A stretch of 64,000 nt of DNA from contig NZ_PVTF01000008.1 in assembly GCF_003002815.1 (NCBI RefSeq), positions 372,001 through 436,000 of the forward strand, read 5' to 3'. The notes under the pieces are model-generated. The model ran no database searches. It was not told the DNA's origin and worked only from the letters and a program-made list of their open reading frames with translations. Of the stretch, positions 52,193 to 63,800 are shown in pieces. Source of the stretch: Umezawaea tangerina (GTDB lineage: Bacteria; Actinomycetota; Actinomycetes; Mycobacteriales; Pseudonocardiaceae). Positions within the stretch are counted from its first letter, which is position 1, and the number at the start of each line of letters is the position of its first letter. A program made the translations under genes and the position numbers.

Positions 52193-52673
52193 GACGCAAC
52201 TCCGGTCTGCCGCTGACAGTGGGAAGACACTTGATTGAAGGGCCCTCGGGCGTGTGCGGTCGGTGCCCGTGTGTGAAGGGGCAACGAAGAATGCATGTTG
52301 GGACCTGTCCGGCCTACAGCCGACCGTCCTGCGTCCACGGGTCTTCGCCGCGGTGATGAGGCGGCCGCCGAACGACGCACGTGGTGCGGACTGCCGTCGG
52401 GTTCGGGTGGTCCCGTGGTGCTCGCGTCGGAGGTGGTTCACGGACGGGTGTGGACACCGCTGGTACGTAGCGGTTCTCGCGCCCAGGAGGGCGCCGGGCA
52501 CTGGGGGAACGGTGCGTCACCGACGTTCCCGCCGTGCGGTACCGACCCCAGGGGAACGGGCGGCACCGGAACGGGCGAAGAGCTTTCCTGCGGACGAGCC
52601 GTGTTGTCCGGCGATGGTGTCGTGGCCGCATGGAACACCACGTTTCGGTTGCCCTACCGGTGGCTCGCTCCGC
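52193..52673. other. Gene-free stretch
   Basis: 481 bases between the Hsp70-like start and the end of the LuxR-type gene. Both neighbours are on the minus strand, so it should hold the Hsp70-like promoter. Long frames exist on the plus strand but have no protein-like composition. Confidence 0.45.
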
Positions 52674-53339
52674 TCAGATCAAGCCGTGGCGCAGTGCGTA
52701 CGCGACCGCGTGGGCGCGGTTGTGCAGGTCGAGCCGGGTCAGGAGGTTGTGCAGCACGTTCTTCACGGTGCGCTCCGAGTAGATCAGCTGTTCGGCTATC
52801 TCCGCGGTGTCCAGCCCGTCGGCCAGCAGCCGGACGATCTGGGTCTCCCGTAACGACAACCCGCTCAGCGTGAGCTCGCGCGGCCCCAGCGTGGTCTCGT
52901 GCAGCTGCTTGAGACCGCGCAGCACGGCGCCGAGCAGTTCGGGCGGCAGGTCGCCGCGGCCCCCGCGGGCATCGGAGATGGCTTGCAGCAGGCGCGACCG
53001 CGTCGCGGCCTGCGCCCTGGGCACCAGCACGACGAGGCCGTGCTCGATGGCGGTCCACAGCTCGGCCTGCCGCAGCTCGTCCGCGATGAGGACGAGCCGG
53101 GAAGTCGTGAAGGTGCTGAGCAGGTCGAGCAGGCTGGAGTCGTCGGCCACGGCGATGGTGACCTCGGGCTGCTGCTCGGCGGAGACGATGGTGATGCCCG
53201 GCGTGGTGCGGAGCATCGCGTGCAGTCCCGAGGCCATGAGAGCGTCCACGGTGTTGATGGCGACCCGGATGCTCGTCCGGCGTGCCTGTCCAGTGAGGGG
53301 CCGTCGCTGGTTGTCCAGCCGGGCGACATTCGTAGTCAT
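52674..53339 (-). CDS. LuxR/NarL-type regulator with atypical receiver
   Basis: 221 residues from the ATG at 53339 (a GTG at 53363 is possible). The C-terminal HTH (LSGLSLRETQIVRLLADGLDTAEIAEQLIYSERTVKNVLHNLLTRL) is a clear LuxR domain. The N-terminal half has a receiver-like alternation (VRVAINTVDALMASGLHAML) but the usual phospho-acceptor strand (VLDLxMP) is replaced by LIADEL, so phosphorylation is doubtful. It is divergent from the YbaB-like gene and may control the effector operon. Confidence 0.82.
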   Translation of the reverse strand: MTTNVARLDNQRRPLTGQARRTSIRVAINTVDALMASGLHAMLRTTPGITIVSAEQQPEVTIAVADDSSLLDLLSTFTTSRLVLIADELRQAELWTAIEHGLVVLVPRAQAATRSRLLQAISDARGGRGDLPPELLGAVLRGLKQLHETTLGPRELTLSGLSLRETQIVRLLADGLDTAEIAEQLIYSERTVKNVLHNLLTRLDLHNRAHAVAYALRHGLI

Positions 53340-53576
53340 GCCTATCAGGGAACCGCCTCGCACGCGGTGTCACCAGAGCTGCCGGGCGGCAGGTTTGGGA
53401 ATCGGCAAACCTGCCGGTCCCGCCTCGCCGCCCGGTGGTGCTCGGGGCGGGCGCCGTAGCGGTGTCCGACTCCGATGCGGTCGAATATGGCGCGTTCGGG
53501 CAACGTTGTGTGACCGCAGACGTAACCGGCGCCCGGTCGCGTTGAACGGCCGATCGGCTGTGCTTCTACTGAGCAG

Positions 53577-53990
53577 ATGGACTACCCCCACTCGGAGCGG
53601 CTCCACCAGTTGACGAGCCAGTACCGGCGACAACTCGCAGAGGTCGGGGAGACGCAGCGCAAGCTGCGGGAGATCTCCTGCACGGCAAGCGCACCCAGGC
53701 ACGCCGTCACCGTGACGGTCACCCACGGTGGCGTGGTCGCCGACATCAAGTTCCCCTCCGGGGCTTACCGGCGCATGGCGCCCGCCGAGCTGGCGGGTGT
53801 GCTGCTCAAGACGCTCGCGGAGGCCCAGCGACTCGCTCGTCGAGCGGCCGCGGAGGTGGTCGCGCCGACCCTGCCACCCGGCATGGACGCGCAGAAGCTC
53901 TTCTCCGGCGAGGTCGACCTCCAGTCCTTGCTCACGCCCGAGCCGGAGCTGCGGGACGTCACCCGCGACCTCATGGACATCAGGGATTGA
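53577..53990 (+). CDS. YbaB/EbfC-family small protein
   Basis: 137 residues. LTSQYRRQLAEVGETQRKLREI leads into AVTVTVTHGGVVADIKFP, and then GVLLKTLAEAQRLARRAA, the YbaB pattern of two helices around a small sheet. Copies next to type VII-like substrates are common in actinomycetes and differ from the housekeeping YbaB beside recR. Its stop codon overlaps the start of the WXG-like gene (TGATG), so the two are co-translated. Confidence 0.8.
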   Translation: MDYPHSERLHQLTSQYRRQLAEVGETQRKLREISCTASAPRHAVTVTVTHGGVVADIKFPSGAYRRMAPAELAGVLLKTLAEAQRLARRAAAEVVAPTLPPGMDAQKLFSGEVDLQSLLTPEPELRDVTRDLMDIRD

Positions 53991-54439
53991 TGACGATGGT
54001 CACGAGCTCCTTCAACGGCAATCCGGGCTCCGTCCCCGGATCCGGCGGCGAAGTGCCGACCAAGTCGGCACCCGGCAGCAGGCCGATCGACCGCGGCCCC
54101 GGTGCCGGGCACATCTCGATCAACACCGGCGCGATCGTCCGCAGCGCCGGCCAGTTCGAGGGAGCGGGCGACAACATCGACCGCTTCGCGAGCCGGCAGC
54201 AGAAGATCCTGCCCCGTCCGCCGCTGGTCGACGGCCAGGCCGACGAGACCTGGAACCAGTTCTCCGGCGACTACGAGCAGGGCACCAGCACGTTCCTGGA
54301 GGGCGTGCGCTGCCTCGGCCAGGCCGTGCGCTCACTGGTGGAAAGCCTCGTGCAGTTCGCGCAGTACTGCCAAGCGACCGAGGACAACGCCGTGTCCATC
54401 GCGAAGCACGCGGTGGATTCCGACGACCCGCCGCCCTAG
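53990..54439 (+). CDS. EspC/WXG100-like type VII substrate
   Basis: 149 residues from the ATG at 53990. After a flexible Gly/Pro/Ser-rich N-terminus (~1-45) there are two helical segments with GAIVRSAGQFEGAGDNIDRFASRQQ and WNQFSGDYEQGTSTFLEGVRCLGQAVRSLVESLVQFAQYCQATEDN, the helix-turn-helix hairpin of ESX-type substrates. The turn region lacks a strict WXG. It is likely a partner or chaperone for the giant effector that follows. Its stop TAG is also part of the CTAG at which a palindromic MITE has inserted. Confidence 0.75.
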   Translation: MTMVTSSFNGNPGSVPGSGGEVPTKSAPGSRPIDRGPGAGHISINTGAIVRSAGQFEGAGDNIDRFASRQQKILPRPPLVDGQADETWNQFSGDYEQGTSTFLEGVRCLGQAVRSLVESLVQFAQYCQATEDNAVSIAKHAVDSDDPPP

Positions 54440-54603
54440 GGCGTGTGTCGAAGTCTGTGTTCGCGGTAGCCGGGCCTGAGGTGGTTCCTGGGGGCACGGC
54501 CGACTGGCCCGCATACAACAGCGGTATGCGGGCCAGTCGGCCGCACCGCCAGGAACCACCTCAGGCGCGACTCCCATCGAACGAGACTTCGACACACGCC
54601 CTA
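54437..54603. mobile_element. Palindromic MITE with TA duplication
   Basis: A 163-bp element (54439-54601) is symmetric about its centre. The outer 18 bases (GGGCGTGTGTCGAAGTCT) are exactly complementary to 54584-54601. 17 bases at 54475-54491 pair perfectly with 54549-54565, and 19 bases at 54498-54516 with 54524-54542, leaving a 7-base loop. TA is duplicated at both ends (54437-54438 and 54602-54603) inside CTAG, the target preferred by IS630-type elements. It has no coding capacity. It sits exactly at the stop codon of the WXG-like gene and before the giant gene. Confidence 0.85.
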
Positions 54604-54810
54604 GCCCCACCCCACGTTCCGACCTCGTCCGACCTCGTCCGGCCACGGTGGCGGCCGGGCCGCGGCGGCACTTCCACTTGGTGGTCCCGGAGAGCCGGCC
54701 CGCCGCGCCGATCCGATACGACCACTGGGATCCCCATGAGCGGCACCCGCACGTGCTCGGTCAGCGAGTCGTCGCTGCCTGCCTTGTGCCGCGCGGTCGG
54801 GGGGTGAGCG
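54604..54810. other. Leader region of the giant gene
   Basis: 207 bases from the MITE to the GTG at 54811. Just before the start a G run (54799-54804) serves as the ribosome site. No other gene is seen. Confidence 0.4.
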
Positions 54811-57800
54811 GTGGAGATCAACTTCGATCCGGACTTCGACTGGTTGTGGATCCTGGTAGCGGGTCAGAAGGCGCCGAGGGTCGATGTGGCGGCCACTCGC
54901 GCGTTGGCGCGGAGCTGGTTGGAAAGCGGTGCCACGCTCAGCGAGATGACGGCCGCCCTCGACGAGCTGGCGGCCAAGGTCGAGGACGCCCTTGGTGGCA
55001 GGCTGGGCGGTGCGTTCCGCAGTCAGGTCCGGGAAGTCGTCGCTTCCGTGCCCCAGTTGGTGGGTCTGGCCCGGCAGCAGTCGGACAGCCTGTTGAAGCT
55101 GGCGTTGAACGTCGAGCAGTCGATCTACTCGATGATGATCGAGATCGTGTGGTTCGCCTCGTCCATCGTGTGGGCGCTGTCCAATCCGTTCACCGCCCCC
55201 TTGGTGCCGTCGTTCATCACCGCCGCACGTGTTGCCGTCACTCGCATCCTGGAGAAGCTGCACTGGGTTCTGCGGTTGCTGGCCGAGGCCGTGCAGGAGG
55301 GCGTGGAGGAGGTCGTGCAGGGCGCGATCGCGCAGCTGATCCAGTTCGCGGAGGGCAACCGCGTCCAGTGGGACGGCGAGAGCACGTTGATCGAGTTCGT
55401 CGCGGGTGCCGCGGCGGGTGGCCTGATCAAGGGCGGCCACATGGGTATGGCGAAGTGGAAGCCGGGTGTGGCGAAGTCGGTGGTGTTCGGCGCGGCGAAC
55501 GAGGCCGCCGCGGAGACCTTCGTGGGCCTGGGGACCGCCGGGGTCTTCGGCAGCAGCCTGGACGACGTGTGGACCGGCACGGTCAACGGCGCGTTCAGCC
55601 ACGCGGCGGAGCGGGGTGCGGGCCACGCCGGGCAGAAGATCGGCGAGGTCGTCGCCGGCATGGCCGCCGCGAAGCTCTTGAGCATCCCCGACATCGCCAT
55701 GCCCGACGCGCCCGCGCTGTCGGGGGAGCACAAGGCGCTGGGCGGCGGCTCCGGCCCTGGACCCGGTTTCGACGGTGGTGCCGGTGACGTCGGCGCGGCT
55801 GCTGTTCCGGTCAAGAGCCTGGGGGGCGGTGGTCCTGGTGCGGCTGGTGTCGTACCCACCGGGCAGCCTGGCGGAGGCCAGACAGGCGGGGAGACAGCGG
55901 GTCTGAGCGTGCCAAGAGGGGCACCGGCCGGGGCGGACGCCCTGTCGGGCACAACGGTGGCGAGCGATCGGCCTGGGGGGACGCCGGGCGTGGCGCAGAT
56001 GCCGTCGAACTCCGGTGCCACGCCGGGAACAGGGGTTCCGGAGGGCGACGCGCTCGATGTCGCACCGGGTGCGGAGACGCCTGCTCCGACCGGCGCTGAA
56101 GCCGGTTCGCGTGCGCAGGTGGACGGCATCGTCACGTCGACCGCGCCGGATGGTGCCGCACCGTCCCAGATACCGACCGCTGTCGCCGAATCGCCTTCCG
56201 CCGATGAGGTCGTGCACTCCGACTCGGGCCTGACCGCCGATTCACCGGTGACGGATTCGCCGCACGTGAGCGGGCCCGACGGTGGGCCGCAGGACCTCCC
56301 CGGCACGTCGGGGTCTTCGCCCGAGAGGCCCGCGTCGGCCGTCCCACCGGACGCGGGGGTCCAGCCGCCTCCCGTCCAACAGGAGCACGCTCTGTTGGGG
56401 CAAAACCAGCCGGGGCAAGCCCTGCCGGGGCAGCCGCAAACCACCGCGCCACAACAGGGACAGGCACAGCCGGGCCAGACATCGGGGGGCTTTGGCCGAG
56501 GTGGCCCGACTACTCGTGCGGGCCTTCCGTCGGTTGCCCCGGTCGACTTGCCCGTGCCGGGCCCGCCCAGGTTGTCGGGTACTCCCTTGCTGGAGCGGGA
56601 CTCGCCGTTGTCGCAACCCACCCTGGTGGCCGACGTGGCCCACGCCCACGCTTCGTACACCCCCAGGTCGGCGGTCGACTCCGATGTGGACGAGGTCGAA
56701 AGCTTCACCAGCGACGAGACTCCCGCCACCGTCGGCCGGCCTTTCGGTGGGACGGGCCAGAACGATCCGTCGCCGGGAGTCGGTTCGGCGCTGACGATGG
56801 ATACCGCGGTGGAGTCGCCCGTCCGCGGTGCCGCGGATCCGAACGAGTCCGCGCCTGGAGACGACGTGGGAGAGCCGAGTGACGGCCCGGTGGTTTCCGC
56901 TGCGGCGCCGTACTCCAGCGAGTACCGAGTCGACGTGGACGAGCTCAACCTGGTGGCGACCATCCCGGTCGACGTGGGCGAGATCGAGGTTTTCGACGTC
57001 GCTTGGCGGACATCGCGCGAACCGCTGTACCGCTTGGACGACCGTCCGCTGGACGAGGTGTTCGGTGTGGGCTTCCAGCCATTGAGCAGAACGAACTACG
57101 ACCTGATGAGCAGAATTCTCGCGGACGACGCGAGCGTGTACGTGTCGACGACCCGCAATGCCGATCTGCACCTCGAGCCGAGAGCGCGCGGAGCCTACCG
57201 AATCCGCTACCGGCACCTGTTCGACGTGCCTGGCGGAATCGTCGTCAACGACTCGCCCATTCTGCATTCGGTGTTGCACGAGCACGAGGAAGAGGTCGCG
57301 TTCGCCGGCGGCATCCGGTCCGAGTTCCACGTCGGCGCCCACGAGATCAACGCCGACGGCAGCATCGGCCGCTTCCACCCGAACCCCGGCTATCGGCCCG
57401 GCGAAGCACAGGCGGTTGCTGCCCCCGTCCCTGCACCGCCCTCGGCTGAACGGGCTGATACCACCACGTTGGAGCCGGTCCCGTCCGGCTTCACGCGGGT
57501 GTCCTCGGGCCCGGTGTTCGGGTTTCCCGTGCCGGGCGGCGTCGATGCCTCCGTGGTGACCGCTCTGAGCGACGCCCTCGACGAGAGCGGCGACGGTCCG
57601 CAGAGCGGGGGAGACCGGATCGTCGTCGTGGTCGACTCGCCGGACGGCAGGCAAGCGAGAGTCGCGTCCGGCGACGGACAGGTGCACGAGATCGACGGTC
57701 GGGAACTGGCCGTGGAGCTGCTCGCCGACCCGGAGTTCCGGCGGAGGGTCAACGAGGGCCACGAGGTGTTGCTGGTGGCGAACAAGGCCGGTGAGCGGGG

Positions 57801-60800
57801 CAACTTCGGCGGGCTCGGCTTCGACTTCGCCGGTGCCCTGCGGGCGGAGGGGCTGTTCAACGATGTCCGGGCAACGACCGGCACCCCGCAGGTCGGTCCG
57901 GACGGAGTGCGGCTGGGAGCCGTTGAACTCGTGTCGACCCTGCGCGCCGGCGACCTGCGCATCACTGTGTTGCGCGATACCGCCGGTCGACCGGTGGCGC
58001 TGATGGTGCGCAGTCCGGGCGACAGCGAACTGTTCGAACAGGCGCGGGAATGGGCGCGCAACGTCACCGCGAACGGGCTGAGCGACCACGACGTCGACGG
58101 CGGACGGCTCGCCCCTTCGCCGTGGTCGTCTCGACAGGTACCGGGCTTCGTCCTGCTCAGCACCAGCCCGCGGGGGGCGCGGGCGGTACGCGCCGACGGT
58201 GCCCCGGTCGACGTCTCGTTGACGGAGCTGGCCGTCGTCCTGCGTGCCGACCCCGCCCTGCGCGACCTGCTCGGCGACGGGAGGAAAGTCGCTTCCCACA
58301 AGGACATCGTGCTCGGCACCCTGACCGGCGGGCTAGTGGGCGACGGGGCGGAGTTCAACCAAGCCCTGCTCGACGGCGGGTACGCCCGCCGGCTGCACTC
58401 GGCCCCCAGCCCGATGACGTTGTCCCCCGACGGCAGGATCACGCTGGGGGACGGGTCGTTCACCACCCACCAGGCCCCGTTGCCAGGTCCGGACAACGTC
58501 GTCGCCCGCGTGATGGCCAACGCGGCCCTCGGCACCTACGGGGTCTTCTTCCCGTTGGACAAGTCGGACGAAAAGGCGGAGCGGAGCGCGAGCTACCGCA
58601 CGCCGATGCGCCTGCAGTACTTCCTCCGCGGCAAGGATCGGTTCGAGGCGTTCGTGGCACCGTGGTCGGGCAGCGCCACTCGGCCGGTGGTCGTCGACGG
58701 GCACAACATGGGCGACGACGGCTTCGGGCTGAGGTTGACGACCGATCACCCTGATGTCTGGGGCGATGCCACGACCGTGGACGGTGCGCGGAAGGCCATG
58801 ATCGTCGCGGGCTCCGCGATCTACCGGCAGGCCGGCCTCGATCCCACCGCGCCGGTCGTGCTGCTCCAGTGCTGGGTGAACCGCCCGACGCCGGGGTCTG
58901 ACACCCCCACGCCGGCAGCGGGGTTCAGGGAGCAATGGGCGCGTTTGGTGCGGTCGGTCGAGGTGTTCGGAGCCACCGGGAAAGCACTGGTCGCCGACCA
59001 TACCGCGGCGATCGGGTTCCACGAGGCCGGTGGTGCGATGACCCTGGCCGGGCCGGACGGCGGGCAGCCGGTGCCGGAGCTGCCGATGGCCGACCTCGTG
59101 ACCCAGGAGATCGACCCGCTGCTGCTCCGGTTCGACCACCGCGCCCCGAACATCCGGACGCGGGACGTCGAGCAGGTGCGGGAGACCGCGCGAAGGGTCG
59201 CTCGTGCGGCGGCGTGGCGCAAGATCAAGGGGGCGGGCATCCCGGAGGTGCTGATCACCGGCTACGGCGACGAGAGCGACCCGGCCGGCGGGGTCACCGA
59301 CGAGCAGCGGGGCCAACTGCGCGCGGATGACGTGGCGGCCGTCTTCACCCAGGAGTTGACCGAGGAGTCCTTGCGCCTGAGGAAGTTCGGTTTCGACGTT
59401 CGTGCCGAGCACATCGCCCTCCGTTCCACCGGTTCCGCGGCGGACGACCGGTTCGGGCGGGCGGCGACCGTCGAGGTCCGGTTGTCCGCCGCGGAACTCG
59501 GTCAGCGTGCGTTGGAGGGCGATCTCGACTTCACGTCGGAGGCCGCCCTCCAGGAGTTGGAGGAGGCCTTCGCGGAGCTCGCGCCGTCCTGGAGCAGCGA
59601 CCTGCCGCAGGTCGTGCGGCCGACGGCGGGGTCGGCGACCTACACGTCGCGGAACGGGGACGACAGCTCGGACGCGGAGTCGGATCCCGGCTCGGACCTC
59701 GAGACCGCGGTCGGGAACCTGCGGGTGGTGGAGGCGGCCAGACCCCTTCCGCGTACCGCGACCACGTCCGGTGGTGTCGCCTTCACCGCTGATGACGATG
59801 TGCTCGACAAGTGGTCCGATGTGCACGAGGCGATGCCGTCGAGAAAGGAGGGCGACGGGCCCGAGCCGTTCCTCGTGTTCGTGGGTGTGCGGGGCGAGAC
59901 GTTCGTCGTCGACGGTGTGGCCGTGACCGGTGCGGAGCTCGCTCGTCAGGTATCGGCACACGCCTCGTTCCGATCGGCGGTGTCGGCGTCGCCGGGTGTC
60001 GAGGTGTCCGTGGTGCTCGACGATCCGACCGGGGTCGCGGATGTCGCCGAGGAGCTGAGGGCGTTCGCGGTGGCGATGCGGGACGACGGAGGGTATCGGC
60101 ACGTGACGGTGGCGCGGCGCCCCGTCGATCGAGAACCGTTCGCCGGTGGTTTCGAGCAGGTGTCGCCGGTGCTGCCGGACGATGTGGTGTTGGTGCCGTT
60201 GTTCGACGGGCGGCGGGAGATCGGCGTCGGGGTTCCCTCGGACGTCGCCGCTCAGCGCTCCTTCGAAAAGGTCGCCTCGCACGCGATTCCCGAGGGGCGC
60301 AGGCTGATCGAGGAGAAGGAGGGCTTCGACTACCGCCTGTCCAAGGAGGCGGGGGAGGAGGTCGTCGCGCCGTGGGCGCAGTCCCTCGAGCCGAGTGGGG
60401 GCGGTGAGTTGCGCGCGCTGTTGCAGACGAAGAACGGGCACTACACGGCTCTGCTCAGGAACCGCGCACGGTCCGTGCGGGTCAGCGATTCCGAGGCCGC
60501 CGGGATTCTGCTGGGGACCAGTGTTTTCAAGGGGGCCCTGAGCGGGGACGTGCGGCCGACGCTCGTCGTCGCCACCAACGACCTCACCATGACCGGTGGT
60601 CCGGATCTGACTCCTGGCCTGTGGAGCGAACTCGTCGCTCGATCCGGTCCCTGGCCGGGTTTCCACTTCCAGGGAAGGATCGCGCCTTCCAAGCGCGGCC
60701 AGCTGAGGGTGTTGCCGGGCAAGCGGTTCACCGAGGTGCCGCTCACGCTTTCCGACGTTCGGCACCGCGAGACCGGTTCGGTGGTCGGCCTTCCGGCAAG

Positions 60801-63800
60801 CGCCGAGGACCTTGATCAGCTGAAGAGGTTCGCGGGAGCGCATCCGGATCTCGGCCAGGCCCTGTCCGGTCCGTGGGGTGGGCGTGAGCCCCTTGTCGTC
60901 GTGGTCGACGGTTCCGAAGGGCACGCCAGGGTCTCGCTGTCGAACGGTCAGTCCTTCTCGGCAGAGGGAGGGCAGCTCGGGCGGTTGTTGCTGGAGCTTC
61001 CCGAGTTCGCCGCACGGATGCGGGCGGATCCGACGCGGCCGGTGGTGTTGGTGTCCGGCCACGGCGCGGCGCGGCTCGGTTTCGGGGGACTGGGGTTCGA
61101 CGTCGCCGGCGCGTTCCGCGCGGCCGGACTGTTCAACCCCGTCTACGCGCCGACGGGGGGCGCGACGCTGGCCGGGGGTGAGGTCGTGCTCGCCGAGGGG
61201 TCCACGTTCGCGGAGGTGTCGGTCTGGCGGGCGGGTGATCTGCGCGTCGAGGTCTTGTCGGGAACCAAGAACGACGTGCGAATGCTGGTGATCCGGTCAC
61301 CTGGTGACGAATCCTTCGTCGACGGACTGCGCAACTGGCTGTCGCGGACGGATCGGAAGGCCATCAGCACCTTCCTCGGCGCGGGCTGGAAGCAGCACAA
61401 GGCGCCGTGGCGCGAGGAGGTCCCGCCCGTGCTCGTCGTCGCCCGGTCCACCGGGGACGGTTTCCGCGGGCAGCGTTCCGACAGTCGCGGCGTCGTGGTC
61501 TCCACGGCCGAGTTGGCGCAGGTGCTGCGCGACGACCCTCAGCTGCGTGAGCTCATGGGACACGTAGGAAAGACGGGCGACCTGGGTGCCAGCACACCTC
61601 TGCTCCTGGTCGCCCAAGGGGAGCGACCTGTTCTCGACCTGGATGTCTTCGCCGAGTCGATGGTTCCTGGCGGCTATGCGCGGACGATGTACGCGAGCGT
61701 CGGCCCGCTCACGTTCGGGTTCGGGGCCCGGGGTTTCCTCGGGGCCGAGGGGGGATTTCAGAGCGTTACCCCGACACTGGGGCCTGAGGCCTACGTCAGC
61801 TACCCGATCGTGTCCTCCGATGGTGTGGTGTGGGGCCACACCTTCCCCACGGTGGCCTTCCAGGTGCCGTTCGACACCCTGTTCGGCCTGCGCTACGCGG
61901 GTGATCGGCAGAAGTTCTACTTCCAGCAGAAGAAGGACTCGAACGGAGTGATCTCCGATGTCCCGCGGAGAACTCCCTGGGCGGGCAAGCCGGTGTGGGT
62001 CAACATGGGTCATGCGGGCTCGCGAGAGGGCCTCCAGTTCGCGGTGGCGACCGGGCGTCCGCACGTCCGGGGTGACCTCGTGTGGCTCGTCGGCGATGAG
62101 GCCGCCGGTGCCATCCACGGCAGCGAGATCTTCCGGCGCGCTGGTGGTTCCGACCGGATCCTGCTGCTGTACTGCGAGATCAACCAGCCCATTCCGGACG
62201 GGAACGGAGTCACGCGGGCGCAGCAGGTCAAAGTCGCGTGGGTGGCTGATCACGGGCCGGTGGAGATGTTCGGCGCGACGACGGAAGCCTTTGCCGACAT
62301 GGGTGGCTACCTCCTCGTCGAGGACGGCGGTGAGTTCACGGAGGTCCTGCTGCCGGGCGAGGAGCCGTCGGCACAGCCCGACTCGGAGCAGGGGATGGCG
62401 GGCGCCGCCGGGCTGGAGGTCGCGGGATCGCCCGGTCGGCAGCAGACGGAGCGCATGGGTGCGAGTGCGCGCGGGACGGCTCCTGGGGTGCCCCCCGGCC
62501 CCGCGGCGGGGGCGGCGGGTTCCGACGGACCGCCTCCGGCCGCATCCGCTGCTCCGGCCGAACCGGCCCCGCCCGTCGAACCGGCGGTGCAGGAGGAGAC
62601 CGCGCCCGCCGGGCCAGTCGTGCAGCAGCAGACCACGCCCGCGGCCGAGTCCGCGGGTTCCGAGGTGCCGGTGCGGCCGAAGGGTGTGGCCCCGGAGCTT
62701 CCCGCCGCCCAGGAGTTCGCGGAGGCGCTGGGCGCGAGCGAGCCCGGCGGTTCCGGGTCGGTGGCGAGCACGGCAGGCCATGAGCTGTCTTCGGTCGCGC
62801 CGGCCGAACCGGCCGTGCCGGCGGCCCAGGCCGCGCCCGCGCCCGTGATCCCCGGCGTGCCGAGTTACCTGCGCGACAGCACGAGTCTGGGCATCGCCCA
62901 GCAGAACGGACCGGTTCGCGCGGACTTCGGCGGCGCGTTGGACGAGCTGCTGCCGCCGGGCCCGCGCGTCGGCGTCGACGGCTTCGTCGAGGACCTGGTG
63001 AACGGCATCGGCAAGTTCCTCGGCAGGGGGCACACCGCCGACGTGACGATCGGTGGCAGGCCGTACGAGCTGCACGGCGTCGCGCGCTTCGGCTGGCAGA
63101 CCGCGGTCGAGGGCGCGCCATCGGACCTGAGCACCACGATGACCGGACCCGGTGGCACCGGCACGATCTCGGCGTCGGCGACGGTGAAGGACGGCAACAC
63201 CGGGCTGCTGGTGTTCGTCCTGACCGCCGCACCCGGCATCTTCGCGGTCGGCAGCGCGCAGCTGTCCACGGACGCGAGCAACGTCGTCACCTCGTCCGTG
63301 GACGCCAAGGCCGGGGAAAGCAACCAGATGGACCTGCTGATGCCCGCGAGGGAGTTCGCGGTTCCGGTGCGGGTCGAGCTGACTCTGCGGCACGCCGGGC
63401 AGCGCCCGGTCGGTGAACCGGTTGTCGTCGCCGGTAACACCGACCTGCTGGTGCCTGCCGGGCTGAGCGACACCGGAGGCACCGGTGCCGTCGCCACCGG
63501 GACGTCGTACGTCGAGTCGGTCGAGTTCGGGGGCGGCGCACCCGGTGTGTACCGCGGCAGGCCACTGCCGCCCGGACCGGACGGCAGCCACCGGTTGTTC
63601 GACAAGGTCGCCGCCGCGCTGCCGTCGTCACTGGTGAAACCGGGGCGGCCAGGACGCACGGCACTGCGGGAGTTCCTGACCGGCGACACCGTGCACGACC
63701 ACTACCACGACATCGCCGTGACCGCGGAGGACGCCGCCCGAGGTCGGGGCTGGGTGCGTTCGGAGTCGCTGTTCTCCGGCAAGCACCCGCTCCTGTCGTG

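Noticed and set aside
54439-54601. MITE palindrome as an intrinsic terminator only
   Set aside because: The TA duplication in CTAG and the full-length symmetry over 163 bp fit a mobile element better, though it may also act as a terminator.
56242-58299. 685-codon minus-strand ORF
   Set aside because: Antisense shadow over the ART and first module of the giant gene.
58333-61062. 909-codon minus-strand ORF
   Set aside because: It is fully antisense to the giant effector frame and has His/Arg/Pro-rich, non-protein-like composition.
61297-63591. 764-codon minus-strand ORF
   Set aside because: Antisense shadow of the giant gene; the plus frame has clear domain repeats.
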